Source: G965216745 sp965216745 (GTDB lineage Bacteria; Pseudomonadota; Alphaproteobacteria; Rickettsiales; Anaplasmataceae). From it: a DNA stretch of 64,000 nt. Position numbers and translations under genes: made by a program. Of this stretch, positions 19,095 to 28,229 are shown piece after piece. The notes under the pieces are model-generated. The model was given only the letters and a program-made list of their open reading frames with translations. It made no database searches and was not told the origin of the DNA. Position 1 is the stretch's first letter. Every line of letters starts with the position of its first letter. The DNA is taken from NCBI GenBank assembly GCA_965216745.1, contig OZ244191.1, forward strand, positions 620,001 to 684,000, in the 5' to 3' direction.

Positions 19095-19753
19095 TGTCTT
19101 TATCAGCAGATGCTAAATATATTTTAGATATTGCATCTAAATCTTCTGAAGTATTACACCGTTCTTTTAATGATTTGGCTTTGATGCAATCTTCACCTTC
19201 CTTGTTAGTTAAATCTTTTATGGAAGTGAAAAGCAAATCTTTGAAATTTATAATGAACAATTTATCTAAAAGATTCGAATCAAGCGATTGTATATGTATG
19301 TTGGTTGATAACGAAAATAATTTTCTTCGTGCTATTCCATTCTTTTCTACAATTATATCTGTTTATAGAGAAAACTCTCCATTTGTAACAGTTGTTGCTC
19401 TTCCGGCATTGAAAGAAGTTATATGGTCTCAAAAAGGTATTGGCACTTATATGGAGGATATGAATGGAAATATGATTAGAGCTTCAGTTAGCCCTGTGAC
19501 CAATAAAAACAAGATGTCTATAGATTCTAATGTGGGTATTGATAATTTAAAGTCAAGCAACTTTGGTTCAGTGGGACTATCTGTGGCATATGTTTCTTTG
19601 GGCAGATTAGATGCTTTTATTTGTAGGTCTGCAATGATTCGTGATGACTATATTTCTGCTTTGAGTATGATGGTATTGGAAGCTCGGGGCAAATTCAAGT
19701 CGTATAAGACTTTTTTTGCTGCTACAAACGGTTTTTTAGAGGTTAAGTTATAA
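19094..19753 (+). CDS. Inositol-monophosphatase-like protein without the metal-binding motifs
   Basis: 219 residues, translationally coupled to efp. The overall pattern is that of the IMPase/SuhB family: an N-terminal helical region, IPFFSTIISVY, KGIGTYMEDMNG, and FGSVGLSVAYVSLGRLDAFI before an EARG ending. However, the signature DP-[IL]-DGT is replaced by LVDNENNFL, the EE pair before it is absent, and the WD motif near the C-terminus reads IRDDY. Metal ligands needed for phosphatase activity are therefore missing. It may be a structural or RNA-polymerase-linked SuhB-like factor, or decaying; the frame is intact, so some selection is likely. Confidence 0.65.
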   Translation: MSLSADAKYILDIASKSSEVLHRSFNDLALMQSSPSLLVKSFMEVKSKSLKFIMNNLSKRFESSDCICMLVDNENNFLRAIPFFSTIISVYRENSPFVTVVALPALKEVIWSQKGIGTYMEDMNGNMIRASVSPVTNKNKMSIDSNVGIDNLKSSNFGSVGLSVAYVSLGRLDAFICRSAMIRDDYISALSMMVLEARGKFKSYKTFFAATNGFLEVKL

Positions 19754-20079
19754 TTTATAATTTATAAAATTTCTTCAAGTTATACAATAGTTTTGAATTA
19801 TCTATAATATGATCTGTTTTAGATCATATTGTTTGATTTTTCTATATTATAAATATAATTTCGTCTGATCCAAAAACTTCATCATATGATTTTCATTATC
19901 TACAAACGTAAAAATTTACTTGCCTTGTAATATCATTTTGTAAATCTCCATTTTGTCTAATCTTCTCAAAAGAATTAATTCCTCTGTTTATGTAATTAAA
20001 CATGATAATTTGTTTCTGGTTTGAGATAAGACTTTATGATTTGATTCTTGAATTATTGACAATAACAATAATAAGAATT
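19754..20079. other. Intergenic between convergent genes
   Basis: 326 bases between the IMPase-like gene and the convergent hydrolase. It contains the hairpin listed at 19806 and otherwise AT-rich sequence with no supportable gene. Confidence 0.5.
19806..19836 (+). terminator. Terminator after efp operon
   Basis: Perfect 10-bp stem (19806-19815 with 19821-19830), 5-base loop GTTTT, followed by a T-rich tract. It is placed 52 bases after the stop codon. Confidence 0.6.
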
Positions 20080-20796
20080 CTATATGAGTTTTATGATTGC
20101 TTCACATAATGCATTTGGATGTGATAAAAATGGTGAATGATCGGATTCAAGACTTACAACATCAGTTATATCAGATCTCATTCTTCTCTGATCTTCTATC
20201 AAAATAGCTTGATCTTTTGTACACTCTATGTAGGATTTTTTTACTGATCCAAAGCATTCATTGGATAATGAAACTTTGTCCCCAAAAGGAAAAAGTGGTT
20301 GATCTTGTAATTTCATTTTAGCGTATTCAAATTGTTCTTCTGTACAATCTCCATAGAAAATTTCCTTAAGCCTATTTGAATGAGACATGATAATCCTATA
20401 TTGGTTTAGATCTATAATACATTCATTTCTAATATTTGAAATTGCAAATTTTTGCTCTTCTTCGGATAGAGACCCTTGAAAGTTTGGAACAAATGCGCAC
20501 AAGTATATCAACCTATCAATATATTTGGGAATTTTTTCTGCTACTTGGCTTATTACCACTCCAGCCATACTATGTCCTACAAGAATGAATTGTTTTTTTT
20601 GTTTTTCAATTATTGAGATTAAATGATTGGTATAGTCCTGGAGTTTTATATTATGAAAAGGTGGTTTATCATTTGTAGAATGTCCTGGAAGATCAATTGC
20701 TTCAACAGCAAAGTTTCTTTGTTTTAATTGTTTAACTATTATGTCCCAGCACCAACTTGCGTGCCATGCACCGTGTATTAATAATATGTTTTTCAT
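20080..20796 (-). CDS. Alpha/beta hydrolase, hydroxynitrile-lyase/methylesterase-like
   Basis: 238 residues from the preferred start (MKNILLIHGAWH). HGAW forms the oxyanion region, GHSMAG holds the nucleophilic Ser near residue 77, and the catalytic His is in ESDHSPFLSHP close to the C-terminus. This arrangement is that of small esterases of the salicylate-binding/MES and hydroxynitrile lyase type, common in bacteria; the substrate cannot be predicted. An upstream in-frame Met at 20853 would add 19 hydrophobic residues and is less likely since the family begins directly with the first strand. It lies 77 bases after recG on the same strand, so cotranscription is likely. Confidence 0.85.
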   Translation of the reverse strand: MKNILLIHGAWHASWCWDIIVKQLKQRNFAVEAIDLPGHSTNDKPPFHNIKLQDYTNHLISIIEKQKKQFILVGHSMAGVVISQVAEKIPKYIDRLIYLCAFVPNFQGSLSEEEQKFAISNIRNECIIDLNQYRIIMSHSNRLKEIFYGDCTEEQFEYAKMKLQDQPLFPFGDKVSLSNECFGSVKKSYIECTKDQAILIEDQRRMRSDITDVVSLESDHSPFLSHPNALCEAIIKLI

Positions 20797-20873
20797 CTTA
20801 AATGCAAAAAAATTTAACCCTTCAAATTTTACTATTAATAATATTGATTGCAAGTATTTTTGTAATTTTATTA

Positions 20874-22925
20874 TTATACGACTGATACTTCATGTGGTAA
20901 AATCATTTTCTCTAATACATTGATGTTTCTTAAAGAATTTTTTTCTTTTATTACTTTCAAAGCTTGTTTTCTCGCAAAGATCAATAAGTCTTTATCAATA
21001 TTGATTCGTGCGAACTTAAATTGATTCCATCCAGATTGCCTTATGCCTGTTATATCTCCGCTCCCTCTTATTTTAAGATCTTGTTCTGCGATGTAAAATC
21101 CGTCCTCTGAATCTTTGATGACTTTGAGCCTATTTGGGCAATTTGATCCTGAATAGATTAATATACAAAAAGAAGAAATTTCACCTCTTCCTACTCTACC
21201 TCTGAGCTGATGAAGTTGTGCCAATCCAAATCTTTCAGAATTTTCGATTATCATTATATGAGCATCTGGAATATCTATTCCTACTTCTATTACAGTAGTT
21301 GACACTAATAATCCTTTATTATTATTTCTAAAAGTGTTGATTACGTTGTCTTTTTGGTCTTCAGTCATTCTACCGTGTACTATATAAATGGGATAGTTGT
21401 GATCATTTGAATGATTGTGTAATATATAATTATATCTACTTTCTACTGCTGATATTTTTAAATAGTCAGATTCTTCTATTGCTGGACAAATCCAATATGC
21501 TTTGGATTTGTTTTTTATTATTCTTGATATTATTGCGTCTATGTTTTTATCGGAGATTATACTAGTTGTTATATTTTTTCTATTTAAAGGCTTGTCTGGT
21601 ATTATTGATATATCCATATCACCATACGAGGTGAGCGCCAAGCTTCTCGGTATTGGTGTTGCGCTCATTAATAGTATATCTGCTTCTAAGCCTTTTTGTG
21701 AAAGTTGATATCTCTGTTTTACTCCAAATCTATGTTGTTCATCTATAACTATAAGACCCAAATTATTGAATTGGATTTTTTCTTGAAAAAGAGCATGTGT
21801 TCCTATAATGATTTTTGTGTCACCGTTTGCGATTGACTCTATTGTTGTTTTTTTTTTGTTGTTTCTAGAAAGTATGTTTGCTTTCAGATCTGTTTGGCTG
21901 GATATCCATTCGTAATGCTGTTTTGCAAGCATCTCAGTGGGTGCCATCAATGCAGCTTGAAATCCGCATTCTACAGCATTTAGCATTGCGAGTAGAGCCA
22001 CTATTGTTTTTCCACTGCCCACATCACCTTGCAGAAGCCTGTACATAATCTTATTTTCAGCTTGATCTTTGTATATTTCTTGTAATGCGCTACATTGTCC
22101 TTGTGTGAGCTTGAAAGGAAGTTTTTGTAGAGTTTTTTTTGACAACTCATTGTTGCTTGATATTGATTTTCCTTGCTTTTGGTTATTACGTAATTTCAAT
22201 AACTTGATTTGGTTTATCAATAGCTCATCATATGCTAGTCTTCTGCGAGCATTTTCAAAGCTTTCATTGTTCTCAGGTTGATGAATTGCTATTAGACTAT
22301 TCTTCCAACTCTTCCAATTGTTTTCAATCAACGCTTCGTCGGGCACCCATTCTTTGAAATCCGTGAGCAGTTTTAATGCTTGATTCATTATCTTAATAAT
22401 TAGCTTATTGTTCACACCTTTTGTCAATGGATATATAGGTATAAATTCTTTTAGCTGAGTATCGAATTTTTGTTCTTTTGAAACATATTCTGGATGTGTG
22501 ATTGTAGCAAATTTGCTTATTTGTCCGCTTATAACAACTTTGGAATTGTATTGAAATGTTTGTTTTATATATGGAATAGAGTATCTAAAGAAATTTATAA
22601 TAAATTCTTCATCAGTAGATGATTTGATTGATATTCGACATGGTCGTGATTTTTGAGCAGGAATTTGACAAGAAGATACTTTTCCTTTGATTATGACTAT
22701 ATCCCCTTCTTTGCAAGATAGCGGGCTATTTACTAGTTTTCGCATTTGTATCTGTATTGGCATATGAAAGATCAAATCTATAACTCTGTTTCCACCACAG
22801 AGATTTATTATTGACTTTCTTATTGTAGGTCCAACGCCTTGTAAATTTGATATATCTAGTAATGTTGGCAGCATATTTTTTAACATATTGTGTTTGTATG
22901 ATTTTATGTCGAGTTTTAATTTCAT
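20874..22925 (-). CDS. recG: ATP-dependent DNA helicase RecG
   Basis: 683 residues, close to the usual 690. N-terminal wedge/OB domain (about 60-170), then helicase motifs: GDVGSGKTIVALLA (Walker A), IVIDEQHRFGVKQR (DEQH box), LLMSATPIPRSLALTSYGDMD, VSTTVIEVGIDIPDA and QLRGRVGRG. RecG reverses stalled forks and processes Holliday junctions. A TTG or ATG upstream would extend the N-terminus little; the current Met is 10 codons before the region resembling the family start. It is followed by the hydrolase gene. Confidence 0.97.
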   Translation of the reverse strand: MKLKLDIKSYKHNMLKNMLPTLLDISNLQGVGPTIRKSIINLCGGNRVIDLIFHMPIQIQMRKLVNSPLSCKEGDIVIIKGKVSSCQIPAQKSRPCRISIKSSTDEEFIINFFRYSIPYIKQTFQYNSKVVISGQISKFATITHPEYVSKEQKFDTQLKEFIPIYPLTKGVNNKLIIKIMNQALKLLTDFKEWVPDEALIENNWKSWKNSLIAIHQPENNESFENARRRLAYDELLINQIKLLKLRNNQKQGKSISSNNELSKKTLQKLPFKLTQGQCSALQEIYKDQAENKIMYRLLQGDVGSGKTIVALLAMLNAVECGFQAALMAPTEMLAKQHYEWISSQTDLKANILSRNNKKKTTIESIANGDTKIIIGTHALFQEKIQFNNLGLIVIDEQHRFGVKQRYQLSQKGLEADILLMSATPIPRSLALTSYGDMDISIIPDKPLNRKNITTSIISDKNIDAIISRIIKNKSKAYWICPAIEESDYLKISAVESRYNYILHNHSNDHNYPIYIVHGRMTEDQKDNVINTFRNNNKGLLVSTTVIEVGIDIPDAHIMIIENSERFGLAQLHQLRGRVGRGEISSFCILIYSGSNCPNRLKVIKDSEDGFYIAEQDLKIRGSGDITGIRQSGWNQFKFARINIDKDLLIFARKQALKVIKEKNSLRNINVLEKMILPHEVSVV

Positions 22926-23071
22926 TCAATAACAATCAAATTTTCATTTCATGTATGTGTAGAATTTAACAAATATATTTATTTTATTGATATAGATTTG
23001 GTGCTGAATAAATATATTGTAATATATAGATAATAAGTCATTCTTTTTCATAAAAAAATGCTTAACATTGT

Positions 23072-23104
23072 TTGACAAGACTACATCCTATAATTAGGAT
23101 GTAG
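23072..23104 (+). promoter_or_regulatory. Promoter with embedded palindromic operator, dsbA-mreB-hemH
   Basis: A perfect -35 box TTGACA (23072-23077) and TAGGAT (23095-23100) are 17 bases apart. A perfect 10-bp inverted repeat (23081-23090 and 23095-23104, loop TAAT) fills the spacer and covers the -10, a classic position for a repressor site. It lies 21 bases before the dsbA start. Confidence 0.55.
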
Positions 23105-23124
23105 TAATTGTTTGTGGTTGTGGC

Positions 23125-23859
23125 ATGCGTGTAGCTTTACTTTTATTTGTTTTGATTTTAGTTGGTAGTTTCCCTTTTTTGAGCGAATGGATATCTGGAC
23201 GTCAAGCAACTCATGATGATAGTAATTTAGAAAATATAATTTCTAATTATATAAACAACCATCCTGAACAGATTATTGAGTCTGTTAAAAATTATCATCA
23301 AAAAGAAATTGAACAAAACATGACAGAATATTATAAAGAATCTGTAAAGGTTAATGCGGAATCTTTAAGGGATTTGTCACATCCCAATGTTGGGGAAAAT
23401 GATATTAATTTGATTGTTGAATTTTTCAATTATGAATGTGGTTATTGTAAAAAATCTTTCCAAGTGACTTCCAAACTTGTAGAAGAATTTTCAGACAATA
23501 ATTTGAGATATATATTTAGGCCATTATCAAATCCCAACTCCCCAGGTTCAATAATTGCTTCTAAGAGCGTTATGTCTGTTTTTATACTTGAGCCATCTAA
23601 ATTTTTTGAGTTTCATGAATATCTTATGCATTTGGATTCTTATGATGAGAACACAATAAATTCAAAAGTTGCCGATATGGGAATTGAAATTGAAGATTTT
23701 ATATCTATTCGCGATGGTCATAAGGTTGAAGCTATGTTGAACGAAACTATGAATTTGATGATAAATTTAGGTCTGTCGGGTACTCCTTCTTTTGTTGTAA
23801 ATGATAAGGTTATAGTGGGGCTTCAATCTTACGATAAATTTACTGATATGTTTGAGTAA
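23125..23859 (+). CDS. DsbA-family thiol:disulfide oxidoreductase
   Basis: 244 residues. An N-terminal signal/anchor (about 2-20) directs it to the periplasm. A helical stretch precedes a thioredoxin fold with the active site ECGYCKKSF (about residue 104) and cis-Pro loop GTPSFVV near residue 223. It forms or isomerises disulfides in exported proteins, and could serve c-type cytochrome or secretion-system assembly. The sequence order (N-terminal helices, then DsbA domain) is like the Com1/DsbA proteins of Rickettsiales and Coxiella. It heads the operon with mreB. Confidence 0.88.
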   Translation: MRVALLLFVLILVGSFPFLSEWISGRQATHDDSNLENIISNYINNHPEQIIESVKNYHQKEIEQNMTEYYKESVKVNAESLRDLSHPNVGENDINLIVEFFNYECGYCKKSFQVTSKLVEEFSDNNLRYIFRPLSNPNSPGSIIASKSVMSVFILEPSKFFEFHEYLMHLDSYDENTINSKVADMGIEIEDFISIRDGHKVEAMLNETMNLMINLGLSGTPSFVVNDKVIVGLQSYDKFTDMFE

Positions 23860-23863
23860 ATTA

Positions 23864-24943
23864 ATGCTGAAAAATTTTTTTTCCAAATTCAATCATATCT
23901 CTAAAGATTTTTTTTCAAGTTTTATATTTCCAAGTGATCTTGCGATAGATTTGGGCACTGCTAATACTTTAATTTATGCTCAGGGCAAAGGAATAGTAAT
24001 GAACGAGCCCTCTGTGGTTGCGCTTCTAAAAGAAGGTGGTAATTATATTCCTTATGCTTTTGGGCATAATGCAAAAATGATGCTTGGTCGTACCCCTAAT
24101 GAAATAAGAGCTATTCGTCCATTGAAAGATGGTGTTATAGCAGATTTCAAGGGTGCTGAAGAAATGATCAAATACTTCATTCGCTCTGTTAATAATAAAA
24201 AAACCATTACTAGGCCTAATATTCTGGTTTGCGTTCCATCTGGCTCTACCCCTGTGGAGCGTAGAGCAATACAAGATGCGGCAGAGAATGCAGGTGCTAG
24301 AGAAGTTTATCTTATAGAAGAACCTATGGCTGCAGCCATAGGTTCTGGTTTGCCAGTAATGGAGCCTCAGGGCTCTATTGTTGTTGATATAGGGGGAGGA
24401 ACTACAGAGGTTGCCATAATTGCTTTAGGTGGAATAGTATATTCCAGAGCTGTAAGAGTTGGTGGTGACATTATGGATTCTGCTATAATATCTTATATAA
24501 GGCAAAATCATAGTTTGCTTGTAGGGGAATCTACCGCTGAAAAAATCAAAAAAACTATTGGCGCTGCTTGTATTGTTGATGATAATAGTGTTGATTCGAT
24601 GAACGTGAAGGGTAGGGACTTGGTTGCTGGAGTTCCGAAAGAAACCGAATTGACTGCACGGCAAGTTGCTGAAAGTTTAATTGATCCAGTTGGTCAAATA
24701 GTATCGGCTGTACGTAATGCACTTGAAAGTACTCCTCCCGAACTATCTTCTGATATAGTAAGCTCGGGTGTGACTTTATCTGGTGGGGGTGCTTTGTTAA
24801 GAAATCTTGATATAGTGATCAGTAATGCAACTGGATTGCCTGTTAAAATAGCAGAAAACCCTTTATGTTGTGTTGCTTTGGGTACTGGAGCGGTTCTCGA
24901 AGATATCAGCAGATATCTTCATGTGCTGTTCAAGCAGGATTGA
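23864..24943 (+). CDS. mreB: Rod-shape-determining protein MreB
   Basis: 359 residues from ATG 23864; an in-frame TTG at 23852 is possible but adds four residues only. Actin-fold motifs: DLAIDLGTANTLIYAQGKG (phosphate 1), EPMAAAIGSGLPV, VDIGGGTTEVAIIALGG (phosphate 2) and LSGGGALLRNLD (adenosine). MreB filaments position peptidoglycan synthesis. mreC/mreD are not in the vicinity. Its presence with murG and glmM supports a peptidoglycan wall or division-related synthesis. Confidence 0.97.
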   Translation: MLKNFFSKFNHISKDFFSSFIFPSDLAIDLGTANTLIYAQGKGIVMNEPSVVALLKEGGNYIPYAFGHNAKMMLGRTPNEIRAIRPLKDGVIADFKGAEEMIKYFIRSVNNKKTITRPNILVCVPSGSTPVERRAIQDAAENAGAREVYLIEEPMAAAIGSGLPVMEPQGSIVVDIGGGTTEVAIIALGGIVYSRAVRVGGDIMDSAIISYIRQNHSLLVGESTAEKIKKTIGAACIVDDNSVDSMNVKGRDLVAGVPKETELTARQVAESLIDPVGQIVSAVRNALESTPPELSSDIVSSGVTLSGGGALLRNLDIVISNATGLPVKIAENPLCCVALGTGAVLEDISRYLHVLFKQD

Positions 24944-24971
24944 TTTGATATTTTTTTATGTGATCGTTTAT

Positions 24972-25985
24972 ATGAAATATGGAATAATAGTAACTAATAT
25001 AGGTTCGCCAGATGCTCCTGAATGTTTCTCTGTGATGAAATATTTAAGAGAATTCTTGGGGGATAGTAGGGTACTGGATGTTTGGTTCAGTAAATTGCTT
25101 TTGTATTTGATTATATTGCCTTTTCGTAGCCCAAAGTCTGCCAAGGCTTATAAAAAGGTATGGCTAAAGGATGGTTCTCCACTGATTGTAAACACTGTAA
25201 ATTTTGTTGACTCTCTCCAAAAAAAATTGGGAGAAGAATACAAAGTGACATTAGGAATGCGTTACGGCAAACCTAATATTACAAAGGCGATCAATTCCCT
25301 TGTTGAGAATGGTGTTGATTATATTTTAATATTTCCTGCTTTCCCACATTATGCTTCTTCCACTACCGGTTCCATTGCTCAAGAAGCTGCTAAGATTATA
25401 ACTAAAAAAGATTTGGTTTTGCCTTTTTCTGTGATGGGTGCTTTTTATAATCATCCTGCTTTTATAACATATTGGGTCCAACAAATTGGTGAAAATATTA
25501 GCAATGATACTGATTGCGTTTTATTTAGCTATCATGGATTACCAGTCAGACATATATCTAGGCTAGGAGACCCAAAGTGTTGTGCTAGTAATAAGCCTTG
25601 TCCATCAATTAATTCTGGAAACAGATTCTGTTATAGAGCTCAATGTTATGAAACGACAAGGTTAATTGTGCAGCAATTGAATTTGAGAAATTATTTTACT
25701 GCTTTTCAGTCAAGGCTTGGCAAAGAGCAGTGGGCTATGCCCTATACAGATGAAATATTGGATGAGCTTTATCAAAAAGGTTTTCGTAGGATAGTTGTTG
25801 TATCTCCAGCTTTTGTAGCCGATTGTATAGAAACAATAGAAGAAATAGGGATGGAAGCAAAAAAACAATGGGAAGAACTAGGTGGAGAAAGCTTCACCCT
25901 AGTATCTTGTCCAAACGCTCACGAAACCTGGGTTAATGGTGCTGCACAGATGATAAAAGAGCAGTGTCCAAAATTGAGTTGTTAG
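24972..25985 (+). CDS. hemH: Ferrochelatase
   Basis: 337 residues, family length. Start chosen at ATG 24972 (MKYGIIVTNIGSPDAPE) because the upstream in-frame sequence overlaps mreB and is not family-like. The catalytic His is in FSYHGLPVRH, followed by the conserved GDP and the Cys-rich segment KCCASNKPCPS. VVVSPAFVADCIETIEEI is the usual C-terminal motif. It inserts Fe2+ into protoporphyrin IX, the last step of haem synthesis, needed for the c-type cytochromes implied by ccmF. Placed 28 bases after mreB. Confidence 0.95.
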   Translation: MKYGIIVTNIGSPDAPECFSVMKYLREFLGDSRVLDVWFSKLLLYLIILPFRSPKSAKAYKKVWLKDGSPLIVNTVNFVDSLQKKLGEEYKVTLGMRYGKPNITKAINSLVENGVDYILIFPAFPHYASSTTGSIAQEAAKIITKKDLVLPFSVMGAFYNHPAFITYWVQQIGENISNDTDCVLFSYHGLPVRHISRLGDPKCCASNKPCPSINSGNRFCYRAQCYETTRLIVQQLNLRNYFTAFQSRLGKEQWAMPYTDEILDELYQKGFRRIVVVSPAFVADCIETIEEIGMEAKKQWEELGGESFTLVSCPNAHETWVNGAAQMIKEQCPKLSC

Positions 25986-26049
25986 CCAATATAAGTTAAG
26001 TATTATATTACAAGAACCGAGAATTTAATTATAAAAAATGGAAATTTGT

Positions 26050-26403
26050 TTATGAGTATTCTGGATGTTTATTCAAAATATTGTTTTTTATCCATGCTGA
26101 AATTTCGGCTTGACTGGTAAAAGCGCCGACAGTTCTAAGTATTTCTTTTCCGTTGAATATTGCCACTATTGTTGGTACAGATTGAACATTAAATTCAGAT
26201 GCTTGATTTACATTTTTCTGTATATCAACTTTTATGAATCTGATTTTATTGAAATCTTGAGCAGCAGATACAAATATAGGATACATTGAATTACAAGGAG
26301 AGCACCATTCTGCTGAAAAATCCAATATTATTAGACCATTAGAAAGATCGTCTTGACTGTCTAATTCTTTAACTGACCCCAGATGATTACTGTGCGTACT
26401 CAT
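26050..26403 (-). CDS. Thioredoxin
   Basis: 117 residues with the thioredoxin fold: FSAEWCSPCNSMYPIF (active site near residue 37), FNVQSVPTIVAIF with the cis-Pro, and FNGKEILRTVGAF. The CxxC reads CSPC rather than the usual CGPC, which can shift redox potential; such variants occur in thioredoxin-like proteins. There is no signal peptide, so it is cytosolic. It is convergent with hemH. Confidence 0.9.
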   Translation of the reverse strand: MSTHSNHLGSVKELDSQDDLSNGLIILDFSAEWCSPCNSMYPIFVSAAQDFNKIRFIKVDIQKNVNQASEFNVQSVPTIVAIFNGKEILRTVGAFTSQAEISAWIKNNILNKHPEYS

Positions 26404-26481
26404 TTTGTTCTACCTTGATTTAGTTATTGTTGGAAATATAGACTTATATACTTCAGAAGTCAACCTTTACATTGATGGTTT

Positions 26482-26667
26482 TTGCGTTACCATATATTTA
26501 TAGTGCTTTTATTTTTTATTTTAATAACTTTAATAGTTTTGTTGATTGGAGTCGCTTTTCTTCCTACAAGTGTTAACAGAAAGTATATGAGTACTCTTAT
26601 GTTTCTTCGTGTGGTTTTTCAGGCTGTTGCTCTTGTTATGCTATTTTTTCTTACCAATAAACATTAA
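26482..26667 (+). CDS. Small two-helix membrane protein (HIG1/twin-TM like)
   Basis: 61 residues: a hydrophobic helix (about 4-27), a short basic linker SVNRKYMS, and a second helix (35-57). The order 'helix, N-K-x-M-x-x-L-M-x-x-R-V-x-x-Q' matches the alphaproteobacterial twin-transmembrane/HIG1-domain proteins associated with respiratory supercomplexes. Start appears to be TTG. Family link is from pattern only. Confidence 0.6.
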   Translation: MRYHIFIVLLFFILITLIVLLIGVAFLPTSVNRKYMSTLMFLRVVFQAVALVMLFFLTNKH

Positions 26668-26704
26668 TCTGACCTAAGTCTTGAGCTAATCTAGATTCTT
26701 GATT

Positions 26705-26731
26705 AAAAAACTAACATCTAATGTTTTTTTT
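26705..26731 (+). terminator. Weak terminator after small membrane protein gene
   Basis: AACAT (26713-26717), loop CTA, ATGTT followed by a run of eight T. An upstream A-run can extend the stem. Confidence 0.45.
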
Positions 26732-26858
26732 GTTAACTAATTTTAAATCTTGTTTTTATATAATAAAGAATAATAAACTTTCATAATAAGTTCTATTAGT
26801 GTATTATTTAAATTAACTATGAATTTTATTTTTTCGATATTTAGTTTTTTGGTTGTTT

Positions 26859-28052
26859 ATGACTTATCCAAATGATGATCAATCTCCTAATGATGAAAGA
26901 GATAATGAGTTATCTGATGATTCTATTGCCTCAACATCTGCATCTGAATCTTCTCAAAACAATGATCAGACAAACTATAATGATAGTTCTTCTAATGAAA
27001 ACTCGTCAACAATTGATGCTGATGATAATGGAGATAAAGAGAATGTTTCTCCTTCCGATAATTCATTGAATGCAAACTCATCATCAGTTAATCCTGATCC
27101 TCTACAGGATGGTGGAAACTCTGGTGATGGAGATATAGGCCAGGAAGAAAAAAAAGATCAATCACAAGACGATAATACTACAAAAAAATCTTTTTCATTT
27201 AAAGCAAAAAACAAAGCAAAAAATTATATCTATAAAGCAATCGATTTTGTGAAATCTTCTGCTTTGATGGGTAAAGATTTCGCTGTATCCAGTTTTTATA
27301 ACATTGCTTATTCTACCAAATCAAAGATCAATTACATATTGACTAATCCATTTCAATCCTTTGGAGAAGGTGTTCAAAAATCGCTGGATTTTCCTGTTGA
27401 TATATTCAACGTAGTTCGTAATAAATTCAACCAACTTATGGGTAAACCGCCCAAGAATAAATTCAGAGATATTAAAGATTTAGATGCCAAACATGGTGTA
27501 AAACTTGGATCTGCCACTAAAAACCATAAAGATATGCTTTCATTTGAAATAAATCCTAAGTGCCATATTATTGATAACTCTGAGATAAGTGATTTTCAAA
27601 ACTATAAAAAAGGCAAGCTTTTTTATATAGAAGAAAAGTTGAAAGCAATATCACCACTGTCTTACATAGAAGTTACACAGTTGGATGATGGATATTCGAT
27701 TGATATCTTTTTAGATAAAGAACAAAAAGAAGATATATTGACAAAACAATTTGACGTAATCAATAAATCAATTTTGAATTCATCTGTTAATAATAATAAT
27801 TATACCGCATTTCTAAAGAGATTACATGCGTATTCAACTTCAACTAACCCATTCCCTAATGATAAAAGCTCTAAAAGCAAAAATGATTTTAATATAGATG
27901 AAATTTTAAACCAAATAAAGGATATACCCAAAAAACCAACATCTACTCAAATTTCCCCGCCAAAAATAGAAAACTCAAATGAAGAAATTAGTCCTGTTCC
28001 TGATAAAACTCCTAAGAATAGCAATGAAACAAAAAATGATTTAGGTCCATGA
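26859..28052 (+). CDS. Hypothetical acidic Ser/Asn/Asp-rich protein
   Basis: 397 residues, no family recognised. Residues 1-105 are low complexity, rich in Asp, Asn, Ser and Glu. A Lys-rich stretch (KAKNKAKNYIYKA) begins the middle region, which contains mixed hydrophobic/amphipathic sequence; a folded segment around 200-310 (GYSIDIFLDKEQKEDI) precedes another Ser/Asn/Pro/Lys-rich tail. No signal peptide or membrane helix is seen. Long disordered flanks and a small folded core in an intracellular bacterium are seen in secreted effectors, but this is only inference. The start is ATG 26859; an in-frame TTG lies two codons before. Confidence 0.7.
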   Translation: MTYPNDDQSPNDERDNELSDDSIASTSASESSQNNDQTNYNDSSSNENSSTIDADDNGDKENVSPSDNSLNANSSSVNPDPLQDGGNSGDGDIGQEEKKDQSQDDNTTKKSFSFKAKNKAKNYIYKAIDFVKSSALMGKDFAVSSFYNIAYSTKSKINYILTNPFQSFGEGVQKSLDFPVDIFNVVRNKFNQLMGKPPKNKFRDIKDLDAKHGVKLGSATKNHKDMLSFEINPKCHIIDNSEISDFQNYKKGKLFYIEEKLKAISPLSYIEVTQLDDGYSIDIFLDKEQKEDILTKQFDVINKSILNSSVNNNNYTAFLKRLHAYSTSTNPFPNDKSSKSKNDFNIDEILNQIKDIPKKPTSTQISPPKIENSNEEISPVPDKTPKNSNETKNDLGP

Positions 28053-28229
28053 TATGTTGATAAACATAGTTTTCAAAAATTATTTTTATAAAGATCTGTT
28101 CTAATTTCTATTTTTCTATAAAGTTTTGATTGATCAAATTTCTGTAAATTATCTTGATCAAAATACAAGCAAGATTAATTTTCGTTTTGTGTTTTTACAT
28201 TATTTCTAATAGGTGTATAATGTTAATTT

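Noticed and set aside
26690..26760. CtrA box upstream of the acidic hypothetical protein
   Set aside because: TTAA repeats here have a 6-base rather than 7-base spacer and such patterns are frequent in AT-rich DNA.
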